Shown here piece by piece: positions 1 to 11,487 of a stretch of DNA of 64,000 nt (its first letter is position 1; each line of letters opens with the position of its first letter). Position numbers and translations under genes: made by a program. Origin of the DNA: Amyloporia xantha (lineage: Eukaryota; Basidiomycota; Agaricomycetes; Polyporales; Adustoporiaceae); NCBI GenBank assembly GCA_036971615.1, contig JAYKKR010000002.1, forward strand, positions 3,348,001 to 3,412,000. The letters run 5' to 3'. The notes under the pieces are model-generated. The model did not search any database. It saw nothing but the letters and a program-made list of their open reading frames with translations, and had not been told where the DNA came from.

Positions 1-2278
1 TCGACGACATGGATATTGATAGCAAAGACGACGTAAAGGCCGTCACCGCGAGCACGGAGCAGCCCGGATCGACGCCTGAAGAAGCGAGCGGAAATGCAAC
101 GAATGGATTGAAGACGGATTCGCAGAATCCTCTCCTTGCAAGCCTCGCTGCGGAAAGTCAATCTGTCTCTATCACGGGAAAGTCGAGATCAAAGTCGAAG
201 TCCAACTTGTATGCGCCTCTGCGTGAGCAGATTATAAACTTGGATTTAGACAAGCTATTCCTCGACTGGGATAAACTCGACCTTGTGAAGAGCATGTCTG
301 AGCTCTCAACCGAGGATCATTTGACACCGACTCACCCCCCGCCTCCTGATCTCTTGTCTATCTTCCCTGACATGTCACCACTAGGACTGATTGAACCTGC
401 TGTTGTTGGTGCCTCGTCCTCTGGAAGCTCAGAAGGTCGGAAGAAATCCGACAGAAGAACTGACAAAGACGACCCCAATAAAAGAACCGAGGATGTGACA
501 TACAGCAGATTGGTCCCTCTCAGTAAGTACATGCTCGTCAAGCCTACTCTTCTCTCAGCGCTGCAACCATCAAAACATTGGATAAACGGGCACTGGCTCG
601 ACATCGAGGAGGTTGTTATAACCGCTGACTATGAGCTGTCCTCTTCACGAACCATGGACGATGTCGTATACAGTAAGTGCATGCTACGTTATCCAGTGAT
701 CGCTTATTGACAAGGTCGCAGACCACCTGTTCGAAAGTAACAAATCGAGTTCTCCCTCTGTGAAGTCATTATCGCTTCCTGGTATCTCAAGAGATGCGCG
801 CAGACGAAGTGCTGAGCATGTTTGGACACCTTACGAAGACACGCTACTAAAGCAGCTGGCAGAAAAGTATCCCAACAACTGGCCTTTGATCGCGGACGCT
901 TTTAACTCTTCCAGGATAACTATTTCGACCGACCGAAGAAACGCTCTTGATTGCTTTGAGCGTTGGAGTGTGCGGTGGGGCGGAAATGGACGCTCGTCCG
1001 AAGGAAACGCAGAAGAGGATACACGTTCCCAGACCGTCACAGCATCAAGTACAATGACTACGAGAGGTAACAAACGCTCAGCAAGCGCCTCTACGCCCGC
1101 TGCGAACGCAAATAATGCTCTTGCCAATTCTAACGAACCGAAGAAGCGTCGCAGACATAATTTGATGCATGATGCCATCCGTAAGTCTCTGAAGAGAAAA
1201 GAAGCCGCTTTGAAAGCCAGTGGTAAACTTGTTCATTTGAGCATCATGTAGGGCCACCTGCTGACCGACGCCCGTATAGCCACTCAACGCAAGCCGGCTG
1301 CGGCTGTTCACGACACTCACGGTCAGTACAACAAGATGCCCAAGCTGACCCCTCAAGAACTTAGTCGTATGAAAGCGGAGAAAGAAGCAAGAGACAATCA
1401 AGAGCTGTTGATGCGGAGGAGAAACGATGCTGAAGTTGCTCGACAGCAGCATCTTCTACGAGAAGCGCAGCGTCTGCAAGGAACGCCAAACGTGGGTCTA
1501 TTTCGAGTTTATTTACCGACGCTGAACCGACCTGATGAAAATACCATGTACAGAGCCAGCTTGCCCAGCAGCAGCAGCAGCAGCCACAGCAACAGGCGCA
1601 GCCGCAACAGGCGCAATCCCAACAACAGACACAGCAACTTCCACCGGCGCAGAATGCTGTGACGAGGCCCGTCGCAAACGGTCATGTGCCGCAGATTAGA
1701 AGCCAAGTCGGTATCTCTCAGCAGCAGAGATTGTCTACTCAAACGCCTTTAATGAATGCGAACTCTCAATTATCGTCACAACATATCATGCAAGCCCGCG
1801 CTCTGGCGCAAGCACAAGCTCAGATGCAGGCGCAGGCTCAGGCTCAGGCTCAGGCTCAAGCGCAAGCCCAGGCTGCAGCATCAGCCATGAGTGGTGCTCA
1901 ACTGTCACCACCTTATGCTGCCCGGGCGACGAGTTCCTCTCCCGCCATTCCTCAGCAGTCGCCTCCTCTCCCATCGAGTACACCGTCTAACGGCTCGGCT
2001 TCACGACCATCATCAACACAGCCGTATGCTGGCATGGCTGCACAGCAGCAGAACATGCAGCTCAACGGTTTGTCTCGTCCAGCTACGAATATGAGCTATT
2101 ATCACGGCAATCAACTTCCGGCCCCTCAGTTCACTTCGGAACAGCTGCAAAATTTGTTACGCGTAAGTGTCCTTACGGTTTAGCTGGTTTTCCACTGAAC
2201 ACTTGTTGGTGCGAGCAGAACGCCGCTGCGGCCAATCTTCCTCAGAATCATCAGAATAATTCCTACTCACACTCTTAA
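1..2278 (+). CDS. EAF1: Chromatin-modification protein EAF1/VID21, C-terminal part (5' truncated)
   Basis: Scaffold subunit of the NuA4 histone acetyltransferase complex, acting in the nucleus. The 5' end lies outside the window; the frame is already open at base 1, so the ATG at 9 is probably internal. The key domain is a Myb/SANT module encoded at about 820-970, starting WTPYEDTLLKQL and continuing through NNWPLIADAF to the CFERW motif typical of Eaf1/Vid21. It is followed by a basic KKRRR stretch and a long Gln/Ala/Ser/Pro-rich tail, also typical of the family. Introns I can place: 673-721, one in about 1210-1269 (phase 1, joining into ATQRKPAA), one near 1493-1550, and 2163-2218. The stop TAA is at 2276-2278. 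A GTAAGT at 523 looks like a donor, but the intron would be only 36 bp and reading through gives better sequence. The HSA domain should lie upstream of the window. Confidence 0.75.
1566..1583 (+). repeat. (CAG)6 trinucleotide run coding for polyglutamine
   Basis: Six perfect CAG units sit inside the Gln-rich tail of the EAF1/VID21 gene, followed by more imperfect CAG/CAA codons up to about 1650. They are read in frame as glutamine. Confidence 0.9.
1827..1874 (+). repeat. CAGGCT hexanucleotide tandem repeat coding for (Gln-Ala)n
   Basis: Four perfect CAGGCT units at 1833-1856 are flanked by variant units (CAGGCG, CAAGCG, CAAGCC, CAGGCT). They are translated in frame as alternating Gln-Ala in the EAF1/VID21 tail. 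Length variation between strains is likely. Confidence 0.9.
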
Positions 2279-2502
2279 CTTATTCTCCTTGATTGTATGA
2301 GCACTGGCAGCATTTCTTCCGTTCATTCTTGCGAGGAGCAGGCCAGTCGGTGTATTTCGTCTGTGCCGTGTCGTTGAACATGTGATTCGTTCCATCTCGA
2401 GACCGATTATGACGTTTCCGGCCGTACTAGGCATATGCATCTTGTACTGTACCACCTTCTCTCATAGACCCTATTATCAGCCATACCACCGAAAGCAGCA
2501 CG

Positions 2503-2855
2503 ATGTCGTCCGGAAAGACCGCAGAAGTGAGCGAAGCCGCACATGAAATGACAGGGGCGTGCAGGAACTAACCGTCTCGTTCATGATGAAGGATAGCGCC
2601 TGGAAATCGAGGGAACAGGGGGAGGAGAACCAGTACATACGCCAGAAAGTACATATCATCGATCTGCCTACCGGTGATCATGTACTAGTGGGAGGCTAAT
2701 TCTGCATACAGGAACAAGCCCAGCTAGCGGCGATTCGGGACCAGGCTGCGAACAAGGCTAACAGCAAACCTGACCAGGACAGGGACTTTGAGGGGGGCTT
2801 CGGCGGCCAGGAGGATCTGGAGGATCGCTACGCTACGACGAGCGGGGAACACTGA
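2503..2855 (+). CDS. Small ATPase inhibitor (IF1/IATP)-like protein, 74 aa
   Basis: A three-exon gene built by hand: exons 2503-2526, 2592-2648 and 2712-2855, with introns of 65 and 63 bp. Both introns have GT donors and AG acceptors, and the first has a CTAAC branch point at 2568. The product is 74 residues. Its core, SREQGEENQYIRQKEQAQLA, resembles the inhibitory helix of mitochondrial F1F0-ATPase inhibitors, which carry the same charged REQAEEErYfR...EQLAAL pattern. Members of that family bind F1 at low pH and block ATP hydrolysis. The C-terminus is acidic and Gly-rich. Oddly, there is no obvious mitochondrial presequence, because the helix begins about ten residues in. Either a further 5' exon is missed or the protein is a cytosolic relative. 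It lies 225 bp downstream of EAF1 on the same strand. Confidence 0.55.
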
Positions 2856-3274
2856 AGCACCGTTGTATTCATCACCATGCCCCAAATTGCAAAAGTCGGC
2901 GGGCGGGCGTAGCTGCTGCCGATGACTCTGTCCAAACGCATGCATGATGATTAGGTCGAGGATCTGCCAATAAGGGACGGTATTATGTTTCTATGACATA
3001 CACGCTGAGTCGGTACCACTACGAATAAGGGTTTTTGCCAATGCAGTCCGTGCTCTGCGCGAGACAGAGGGAAAGACGGAAAGAGTCCGAGAGAGGTGAG
3101 TGGCGCCCCCCGACCGCGCGGAGGTCGTACGTACTACGTGTGTGTCTGTGTATATTACACCATGGCCACAGTCGTATGCATGTGCATATATCGTTACAGA
3201 CAAGAACAAAAAAAGTTCGGGTCAGATCAAAAGAAAGAAGTCCAAGCTCATCTCACACTGACAACCACCACGCG
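2856..3274. other. Intergenic, convergent 3' ends
   Basis: About 420 bp between the IF1-like gene (plus) and the GH5 gene (minus). The short open frames here show no family features. It probably holds both 3' UTRs; I see nothing else. Confidence 0.6.
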
Positions 3275-6200
3275 CTATGAAGGCGGCGGCGTGATCCTCG
3301 GCGCCGGCGCCGCCTCCGCCTCGCGCCTCGCCGCGCCCCCACCCGAGCACAGCGGCGACGGCGGGTTAGTAGGCCCGATCCACGGGAAGAGGTAATTGCA
3401 CGTCGCCGCGGCGGTATACAGCCCCACCGTGTCCGACGGGTTCTCCCACCCGTCGCCGACGCTCGCGGACACTGTCTTGCCCGCGCTCGTGAACGTCGGC
3501 GCCGCGAGCGTGACGAGGCTCCCCGTGGGCGTGTACGCGGGCAGCTCGGACACCGCGCTCGCGGCGAAGCCCGGGTTGCTGACCGACGCGGGCGGCCAGG
3601 GGTACTGCGCGGCGATCGTGCTCGGGAGGTCGCCCGCGCCCGCGCCGCCGGTTTGCCAGGGCTGGAGGGGCCCCGCCCACGTCGCGGAGGGGGTGCAGAC
3701 GCCGTCGGCCTGGCGGGGGTCGGTCGGCATCCAGCCGTTTTGGAGCCCGAGCTGGTACGACCATTGGGGGGACTCGACGGTGTTCGTGACGGACGAGTTG
3801 CCGATCTTCCATGTCCAGAAGAAAGAGTTCTATACCGTGCGCCATCAGCACCCGTCCGCAACACCGCGAGCCCAGCGGCCCACGCGGAAAAACGCCAGAC
3901 GATGACGACGACGACTCACCTGCAGCGCACTCATGCTCGCCAACGCCCACTGCTCAATGCTCCCCTTGAACGTCCCGTTCCAGCTCTGCCAGTCCGTCCA
4001 CGGCTCACAGCTCCCGACCCTGTCCGAGTACCCCGGATACGTGCCCTCATACCTTGTCCCAAGATTCACGCCGTTCACCCACAGCCCGCAATCATTAATC
4101 GCGTTGCTCCACTCGCCCGCGGTCGTCATCCCGAACGCGCCCATCGACGCGTTCTGCGCCGCGCCCCACGAGTCGCACGGCACCGTCAGCCGCGCCGCGT
4201 ACGGCGCCGCGCTCTGCCCGTCGAAGCACACGTACGGGTGGATGTCCAGCGCGGTCCGGTCCGCGTTCGGGAGGAAGCCCGCCCAGTTCGAGAGCCCGAA
4301 GAACCCGTCGTGGTACACCACGTACGGGCCCTTGCCCTCGCCGATCCCGCTCGCGAGCCGCACCAGGTCGTACGCCTGCACGTAGCTACAAAGAAACGCA
4401 CGCGCACCGCCACATGCCCGTCAGCAAACCGTTCGTGCAACACATGACCACACACAAGAAGAACGCGACAGCGCGGACAGGACACTCACTACGTCGCCAA
4501 ATTCGGCTGGCCGATCGTCGAGCCGACGGGCTCGTTCGTGATCCCAAAGAGGGGCACGACCGCGCTGTACTCTGGCTGGCTGATGAACTCGGCGATGATC
4601 TGGATGTAGCTCAGGCTGCGCTGGGCGTTCGCGAGGCCCATCGGGCCGTTGAGCACGTTGATCGAGCCGAGCTTGCCCGAGTGGTTCCACCCGTTCTGCG
4701 AGCCCGGCAGGCAGTGGAAGTCGAGGTTGATCCGCAGGCCGTACTTGCGCGCCCACTGGATCGCCTTGAGGAAGTATCTGCGGGGGAGCGGGGGCAGTCA
4801 GTGGGGCGCGGGAGGAGGGGGAGGGGAAGGGGAAGGGGGAGACACGCACGTCCAGGCGACCTTGGGGAGGAACGGCTCGCCCTCCCACGTCTCGATGGCC
4901 CAGTACGGCACGGGGATCCGCACAAAGTTGAGCCCTGCGCCTGCGATCTCTGCAAAGTCCTGCTCCGTCTGTCGGCCCCGCGTCAGCACACCGCCAACAC
5001 CACAGGAAGAGGACGCGGGGAGAACTCACGATGAACGTCTCGTAGTGGTTCGTGAGCACGCCCTGGAGGCCGCCGGCGGAGGTGTCGTTGCCGAGGTTCT
5101 CGGAGAGCGTCCACTCGTCCACGGCGGGGAAGGACGTGTTCGCGTAAGGCTCGAAGAGCGATGGCGAGCTGGAGGACGCACGGTTGCATCAGTGTTGCCG
5201 TCCCCATCTCCACAGCGCGGGGACTCACATGAACTAGCGCGGACGGTGGCCAACATCGATCAGCCACTGCTGCTGCGGACGGCGCGGAGACAGACGCGAG
5301 GACTCACCGGTTCCGTGACGAGCCACCCGCCGAGATTCACCCTATACACGCGCGCAAGACGCAGTCAGCACACGCCGTATACATACACAGAGACACACGC
5401 GTGCGCACGTGCGCGTACTTACCCGCGGATGTTGTCCGTGCCATACTCGAACGTCTCATTCAGGGCGGGCGTCCAGCTCTGCGCGCGGCCGCCGTTCGCG
5501 AGGGGCTCCGCGGGGTCGTAGTACCAGTACCCGCCAAACGCGTTCTTGTACACAAACGTCTGCCCGTTCGCCATGGTGACCGTGCTCCCATCTCCGCCAG
5601 TGACCACGGCGGATGTTGTGCCGCCGCTGCCGTGCCCCGCGGTGGGCGCTGCGCCGGCGACGCTCGAGCCGCCCGAGTCCAAGTCGGAGGAAGCGGCCGA
5701 GGAGTGGTGGGACTTGACGGAGAAGTAGACGGCGCAGGTGACGACGACGACGATGATGGCGAGGGCGACGGCGCCGACGATGAGGAGGGCGCGGCGCTTG
5801 GCGCGGGAGCGGGGGGACGCGTAGGCGGCGGCGCGTTTTTCGCTGAGGTAGGGGCTGCTGGGGGTGGTGGGGGTGGCGGGGAGCTTCTTGAAGGTGGTGC
5901 TGGCGGGGGAGGCGAAGCTCTGCTGGGATGCGTTGAGGTCGGCGTCGGGGTCTGTGCCGGGTGCGTCGCGGTAGTAGGAGAGGCCGTAGAGGCCGGGGTC
6001 TGCGAGAGCGAAGGAGTCTGTGTTGCGGGAGGAGGGGAAGTTGAGGGCGCGGAGGGAGGACTGGTAGTCGGAGGCGGGTGCGGAGGATTGGGAGCCGGAG
6101 AAGGAGGGGCGGGATGCGGCGGGGTCGTCTGCGAGGGCGGCGCCGATGAAGGGGTTGCGGGGCGTGCCGGAGGGGCTGGCGCTGCGGTGAGGCTCGAGTG

Positions 6201-6306
6201 GCTCGGACTCGGAGACGGAACCAGAGCCAGAGCCAGAAGGGGAGTGGCGGGCGGGGGAGAAGGTGCCGGAGGGGCGGGAGGGGACGGGGTCGTACGAGCG
6301 CGACAT
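3275..6306 (-). CDS. Membrane-anchored glucan 1,3-beta-glucosidase, GH5 subfamily 9
   Basis: Exo-beta-1,3-glucanase of the EXG type that trims cell-wall beta-glucan. It is predicted to be a type II membrane protein: a long Ser/Pro/Gly-rich cytosolic tail from the chosen start (MSRSYDPV at 6306), a basic stop (RSRAKRR), a single membrane helix (LLIVGAVALAIIVVVVTCAV), a Ser/Gly/Thr-rich stalk, then the GH5 barrel. Visible family motifs are LNFVRIPVPYWAIE, the LDFHCLPGSQNGWNHSG loop, ITNEP with the acid/base Glu (near 4520), and AGEW with the nucleophile Glu (near 4110), followed by DCGLWVNGVNLGTRYEG. The frame is broken by about seven small introns (for example near 5410-5340, 5050-4980 and 4800-4860). 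Third codon positions are extremely GC-rich compared with most neighbours, which also creates long spurious antisense frames. A frame continues upstream to 6420, but the 6306 ATG is the simplest start. Confidence 0.88.
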
Positions 6307-9300
6307 GGTGTGCGCAGGATCGACTGGGGGGGCAAGACAGAAAAAGAAAATGGTCGTGAGGTTATATGCATGGGATGACGTGCACGAGAGGAGGGAGCGG
6401 GCGGCGGGCGTACCTGACACTGCAAAGTTAAAATCGTTGATGCCGTGATAGACGCTCAGTCAGTGCGTCACTGTCGATAGGCGCAAGGGACAGCGCGGAG
6501 AAGGGAGGAAAAGAGGGACGAGGGAAGGGAGAGGGGGGTAGAATAAGTATGTGTGTGTCTGGTGGGAAAGGCCGCGCGAGAGAGAAAGAGATGGCCGCCT
6601 CCTTCGTGCCATTTTGTAGCGTCACGTCCGTTTTTAGCCTCTGTGCGATCAGTATCTCACCTCCAGTGCCGGCCCAGCCGATTGGTTCGAACCCTGCGAC
6701 GGACGCGTCCCGGTCGCGTGCACGGCTCCATCTCGCCGTCCTGGAGGCAGGTGCGAGTTGCTCTATTTCAGTCTGCCTCAGTGGATGCATCCCCCGCCCT
6801 GCCAGCAACTCCAGTTATAGTTGCCACTTGCCGCAACGCATGCACGCCGTCTTCCACTGCACTTCCCCGCGCGTCAGCCATCCCCCCCGCCGGCACCTCG
6901 CTTGCCTCTCAAAGTCAGCAGACACCCATCCCGCCTGATCTCGAGGCCGCTTCATCTACGTCCACCGCCAAGACCCATCTCCTCAGCGGTCACAAGCCGC
7001 GCCCTGCCCGACTCCGGAGCGCACGCGCACACTATTCCCCACCCGTCGACAACGTAGGCGACCCTCAGAGGCTCACTCGCACTAACCTCCATCGGACCAC
7101 CGCTCACGGACGCCCGCTCAGTTCCCACCCGCGGGACCCGCGCCCGTCCTCAGCCCGCAATGATCATCCCTCGCCCATTTCATCCCGATGCTACGCTTCC
7201 ATTCACGTCCACCCCAAGCAGGGTTTAATCTTTCGGCTCGTCCCCATGGCATCCTCGCCTCGAGGCTGAAGCTTGATTGCGCACGCAGCGGCGCCCGCTT
7301 CGCTGGGAGCGGCACCACAAGCGCACTCTGGACGAACGCAGTTGCAAGATGGACGCCGGTTCTGCATGAGTGCAAGTGGAAGATGCACAGGCGCGCCATT
7401 TGTAGAACGGGTATATAATAGGGTTTGGAATCCTAATAGTGCGCGCTCAAATTCCCTAGCACTCTCCTAGGCCTCCTAGCATCGCAGCAGACCATCCACA
7501 GGCCTATAAGCCAACGGGCGACGATATATCAGGATCCGCGGCGTCACCCAAGTGTCAATATATGCACTCCGCATGTTGATGCGGATCCCATTCAGCATGC
7601 TGTGCGCTAAGCTCGAATCTCGCGCCGAACTCTATCTCGCCCAGCGAGCCGCCGTCTCCTCATTCGCGAATGCAAATGCGAGACGCACTGGAGCCCGGGC
7701 GTCCAGCGAGTAAGTATAGAGTTCTGAATGTTATTCCCAGTGGGGACGTCCGGGTAGCACGCCTCTCGAACACTGCACGATCCCCCCGCTCTCCAAGCAC
7801 CGAGCAGGCTGCCGCCCTTCTCCTCGCCCGGTGCGCACCCTTCCTTGGGCCTTCCAGCCCCCTTCTGCCCCCGCCCTCCATCTCGGCTCCATCCCCGCTC
7901 AGGCATCCGACCTCCCGAGATAAGATGTATGCTAACCAGGCGGGAGCGGGAGCCCTCCTCACTCGTGGCTCTCCCTGGCTTGTCTGGCCGTGTCCTTTGC
8001 GCAGTGACATCCAGATACGGAAGGGCGTGCGCTGAATTTGCTCAGACTTGTGCGTGAGCAGATTCGGTGCCTTCGCGACGTGTCCGCGTCCGGGAACCAG
8101 GTGGCAGGCAGGCCGTAGGTCAGTCCTAGTCCTGATGCTAATGTCTCATGGCTGCACGACCCAGTGGTGGACATCGTGTAGTACACTAGTTACAGTATGT
8201 TCACGGTCCTAAATGTATCATTTGTGATTGCGAGGACCGGTGTCTGCAGGAACTGCCGACATCCCATTTTGCAGAAATGCGAAGCGTTTGATTATTGGTG
8301 CTCGCAGACAGCCTCGTCGTAGCCTCGATCCCCTGACACGCGTCGATGGGGCATATCGTGCGCTGAAATAGCTTTTCAGATCTCATTCGGGGGCAATACG
8401 ATACAGACGGCTCTGTTTCTCTCGTTTGAGTTGGGAACGATGCGTCTTTCTGAAGACTTTTTTGCCGGCTGCAAGGAATTCGGAAGGTAGGCAGAGCAGC
8501 TTTCATTATGCATGAAGAACCATCCGATGTGTTCCGCCTCATGCACCAGCACCAGCTCTCAAGTTCAAGCAGAAGAAGCCCGTGGACTATGCGAAGATAG
8601 GCTTGTACGTATCTCGGACTCCTCATCCACTCGGCTGCTCTCTATTGCTCATCGCGTCGGTGCCGTGCCGTGCCGTGAACGGCCTTCTCGATCTTTAAAC
8701 GACACAAAGCTTCGACACGGAAGAGGTCCGTATGCATAGGTTGACAAGATCGATCATTGTCAGTGCCACCCGAACGCGGCACGCTATCTGTGCTCCATCG
8801 TCCCGCGCCCGCGTGATATTCTCGTACACGATGCCGTCCTGTCTGATTGGCTTGTGTGGTGGGCGTCACCGGTCGTCCACAGGCTGTCGGGATACGAGTA
8901 CCCTCCAGGTCGCTATTTTCGTCGCGCGTCTCTTTGCTCGAGTCTGTGCTATTTTTACCCTGCGGTGATGCTATTTTTACTTCCTATTGGTGAGTCCCCT
9001 TACGCCATTTAGGTACCCCAGTACCAGTGACCTTCAGATGACTGCGAATTTGATGTGCAGTCTGTTTGCTAGCTGGTAATAGCACACATGCGTGGAGCAG
9101 CTATTTCTGGTGCTCTATTCTGGTCGCGCAGTGTGTAACGCTCGCTACTTGTAAGGTACTTTACATGTGCGTAGCGTCAGACATGAGTGCCGTTCAACTG
9201 CGCCTTGCTCTTGCATCCCGTGCAATCCAACTTGTACGCTGTTGTGTTTGCCCGGTTTTTTGTGGTCGTACAAACTCCAGACCTACTGCGGGATACTGGT

Positions 9301-9932
9301 AGCTTGCGAAATGAAGAGACTCGAGACGTCCGTCTAGATCTGGCGCAACATACTTACGACGGTTCGGCAAAGCGTTGAAACGAGCTCGACCACAAATGAA
9401 TACGCCGACGTTGTGGATGAAAGGTACAGGATGATGAATGGTTTGCAACGCTCGTAAGCTCGTACCCGGGCCCGCGCCACAGAGCGTTGTCAATGTGTAG
9501 TCGGGAGGTGTGCGAGGCTGGCGGGCTATGGTCATACAGTACGTCTGTGCGTTTTGATTCTTTGAACAAGGTGAATGCTCAGTCCACCTCCTAGATTCGA
9601 GACGACTATAGCTAGTAACATTCAAGTGCTCTTGATGCAGTAGCTGATCCGTCGACGACGGACTTAGAGTGGCCGCGATCGCCATATTGGCGGGCGCAGG
9701 AGGACCTGAACAGTCGAGGAGTACCTGAACGGTCGCATCCCCGTTGATCTCGATCAGGCCCGCCATCCCAGCACCGACGCGTGGAATTCACCGCCAGAGT
9801 CCCCATTCAGTATAGTATATATGCACCGGTTCCTTCGCTCATTCTTTCCTCGGCCTCCGCGATTCCTCCGTTCACGCTAATCGCGCTATTTCTGCGCGCA
9901 CGATCGACACCTGCACTGCACGAAATCACACG
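6307..9932. other. Long spacer without a supported gene (3.6 kb)
   Basis: Lies between the divergently oriented GH5 gene (minus) and ZIP gene (plus), so it holds both promoters. The part at 6430-7250 is strand-biased: pyrimidine-rich on the plus strand after 6840, purine-rich before. A TATATAA box sits at 7412-7418, but the frames after it show no family similarity. Open frames of 190 codons (minus, 9194-9766) and 238 codons (plus, 6553-7269) exist, but they have no recognisable motif and look like chance. Short direct repeats occur, such as TGCTATTTTTAC at 8947-8958 and again at 8969-8980. Confidence 0.5.
9816..9822 (+). promoter_or_regulatory. Probable TATA box of the ZIP transporter gene
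   Basis: The sequence TATATAT lies 111 bp upstream of the ATG at 9933, in a stretch otherwise without A/T runs. Assignment rests on position only. Confidence 0.4.
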
Positions 9933-11487
9933 ATGAGCACCTCCAGCATGCTTCGAAGGGCGGATGACTGCGGGAGCGGCGGCGGCGCAGGGGACTACAC
10001 CGGCCTGCGCATCGCGTCCGTCTTCATCGTCATGGCCACATCCATGTTCGGCGCGCTGTTCCCCGTGGTGTCCCGCCGGGTGGCGTGGCTGAACGTCCGC
10101 ATACCGACGTCCGTGTTCCTGGTCGCGAAGTACTTCGGGAGCGGGGTCATCGTGGGTTCACCGCGTTTCGCCCGTCGCTGTATCGTATTGACCGGGCCTC
10201 CTATATCCTGTACCTCTTGCGTAGATCGCGACGGCGTTCATTCACCTGCTCGACCCTGCCATTGCCTCGCTCGGCTCTTCATGTCTCCCCTCATCCTGGC
10301 AGGAATATGTACGCCTCTCTATTTCTCTCGACCAATCGGAGGTTTTCTCTGACAGCTGTTCTGACCGCCGTCTTTCTTTCAGCCGTATGCTCTGGCATTG
10401 TGCCTTGTGAGCATCTTCATGATCTTCCTGATCGAGATCGTCGCGTTCCGCGTGGGGACTGCGATGCTCGCCAAAATTGGCATCAGTGCCGGTGGGTGCT
10501 CTGAGATATGTCTGCACATCACAAGGCATTTTTTCTTATTTTGTTTGCAAGAGGGCCATGGCCATGGGCTCGCATACGGCGCGCACGGGGCACACGGACC
10601 TGAGGCAGTTTCTCCCAAGAGCCCAGCAGCAGATATAGAGGCAGGTGTAGACGCAGGCGCGAATGACAAAGAGTCCATCAAAGAGACCGGCGGTGGAGAC
10701 CTCGAGTCGCTCCCGCAGTTAACCAAGGACGCGCCCATTTCGCCCGTCGCCCGGGTTCTCGGCATCGCGATCCTGGAATTCGGTGTGCTCCTGCACAGGT
10801 GCGCTCGTCGTGTTCACTCGGACTCGGCGCATCGATGCTCAGCTGAATTTGTTTTCCTTGACAGTGTCTTCGTCGGGCTGACGCTCGCAGTCACCTCTAA
10901 TTTCAAGGTCCTCTTTGTCGTCATCATCTTCCACCGTACGTGCTCCCAGGCCACATATTAATATTATAGCAGCGACAGTGATGCTGAGGTGCTCCCGGTG
11001 TAGAAATGTTCGAGGGTCTCGGAGTCGGCTCGCGGCTCGCGTACATGGATCTCCCGCCAGCGTACAGCTACGTCCCCATCCTCGGCGCGTGTCTCTACGG
11101 TATTACTACGCCTGTTGGTGCGCGCAGCCTTCGATGTTCATATTACCTCCGAGATCCTCATGTTTCCCTCTCATTCAGGCATCGGTGCTGGCCTCGGGGT
11201 GCGCGCCTCGTATAACCCGCACAGCACCACGGCGGACATCGTCGGGGGCATCCTGGATGCGTTCAGCAGCGGTATCCTCATCTACACCGGGCTGGTCGAG
11301 GTGCGCGTCCTACTCCGCCTCTGACTGATACGCACGCTAATGGGGCGGCCGTGCGGCGCAGTTGATGGCGCATGAATTCATCTTCAACAAGGAGATGATC
11401 GAGGGCTCGAACCGACGCCTGATATTCGCACTAGGGTGCATGATCCTCGGCGCGGGGCTCATGTCGCTCCTGGGCAAGTGGGCGTAG
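9933..11487 (+). CDS. ZIP-family zinc/iron transporter
   Basis: Membrane transporter importing Zn2+ or Fe2+ into the cytosol; its location (plasma membrane or vacuole) cannot be told from sequence. Joined exons give an extracellular N-terminus, membrane helices from about residue 22 (LRIASVFIVMATSMFGALFP), a second helix with VAKYFGSGVIIATAFIHLL, and a third around LALCLVSIFMIFLIEIVAF. A cytosolic loop follows with the metal-binding run GHGHGLAYGAHGAHG, then the signature helices: EFGVLLHSVFVGLTLAV (His and Glu of ZIP helix IV) and FHQMFEGLGVG (helix V HxxxEG). Later helices include GITTPVGIGAGLG and LVELMAHEFIF. About six introns; the acceptors and frames agree. The stop TAG is at 11485-11487. 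The nearest neighbours are beta-glucanase genes; no functional link is implied. Confidence 0.9.

Noticed and set aside
523..558. Possible 36-bp intron (GTAAGT...CAG) in EAF1/VID21
   Set aside because: Too short for this genome's introns, and reading through gives a smooth protein (VPLSKYMLVKPTLLSALQP).
5401..6378. 325-codon plus-strand open frame rich in Gly, Ala and Glu
   Set aside because: It lies antisense to the GH5 gene and comes from that gene's extreme third-position GC, which removes stop codons. No domain, and the minus-strand reading is clearly conserved.
6684..6693. GGTTCGAACC, looking like a tRNA T-loop (B box)
   Set aside because: On neither strand do the flanking bases form a 5-bp T stem around a 7-nt loop, and no A box or acceptor stem is present. 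It is a chance palindrome.
9194..9766. 190-codon minus-strand open frame
   Set aside because: No recognisable motif, no splice-site support and no family-like composition. Frames of this length are expected by chance in 64 kb of GC-rich DNA.
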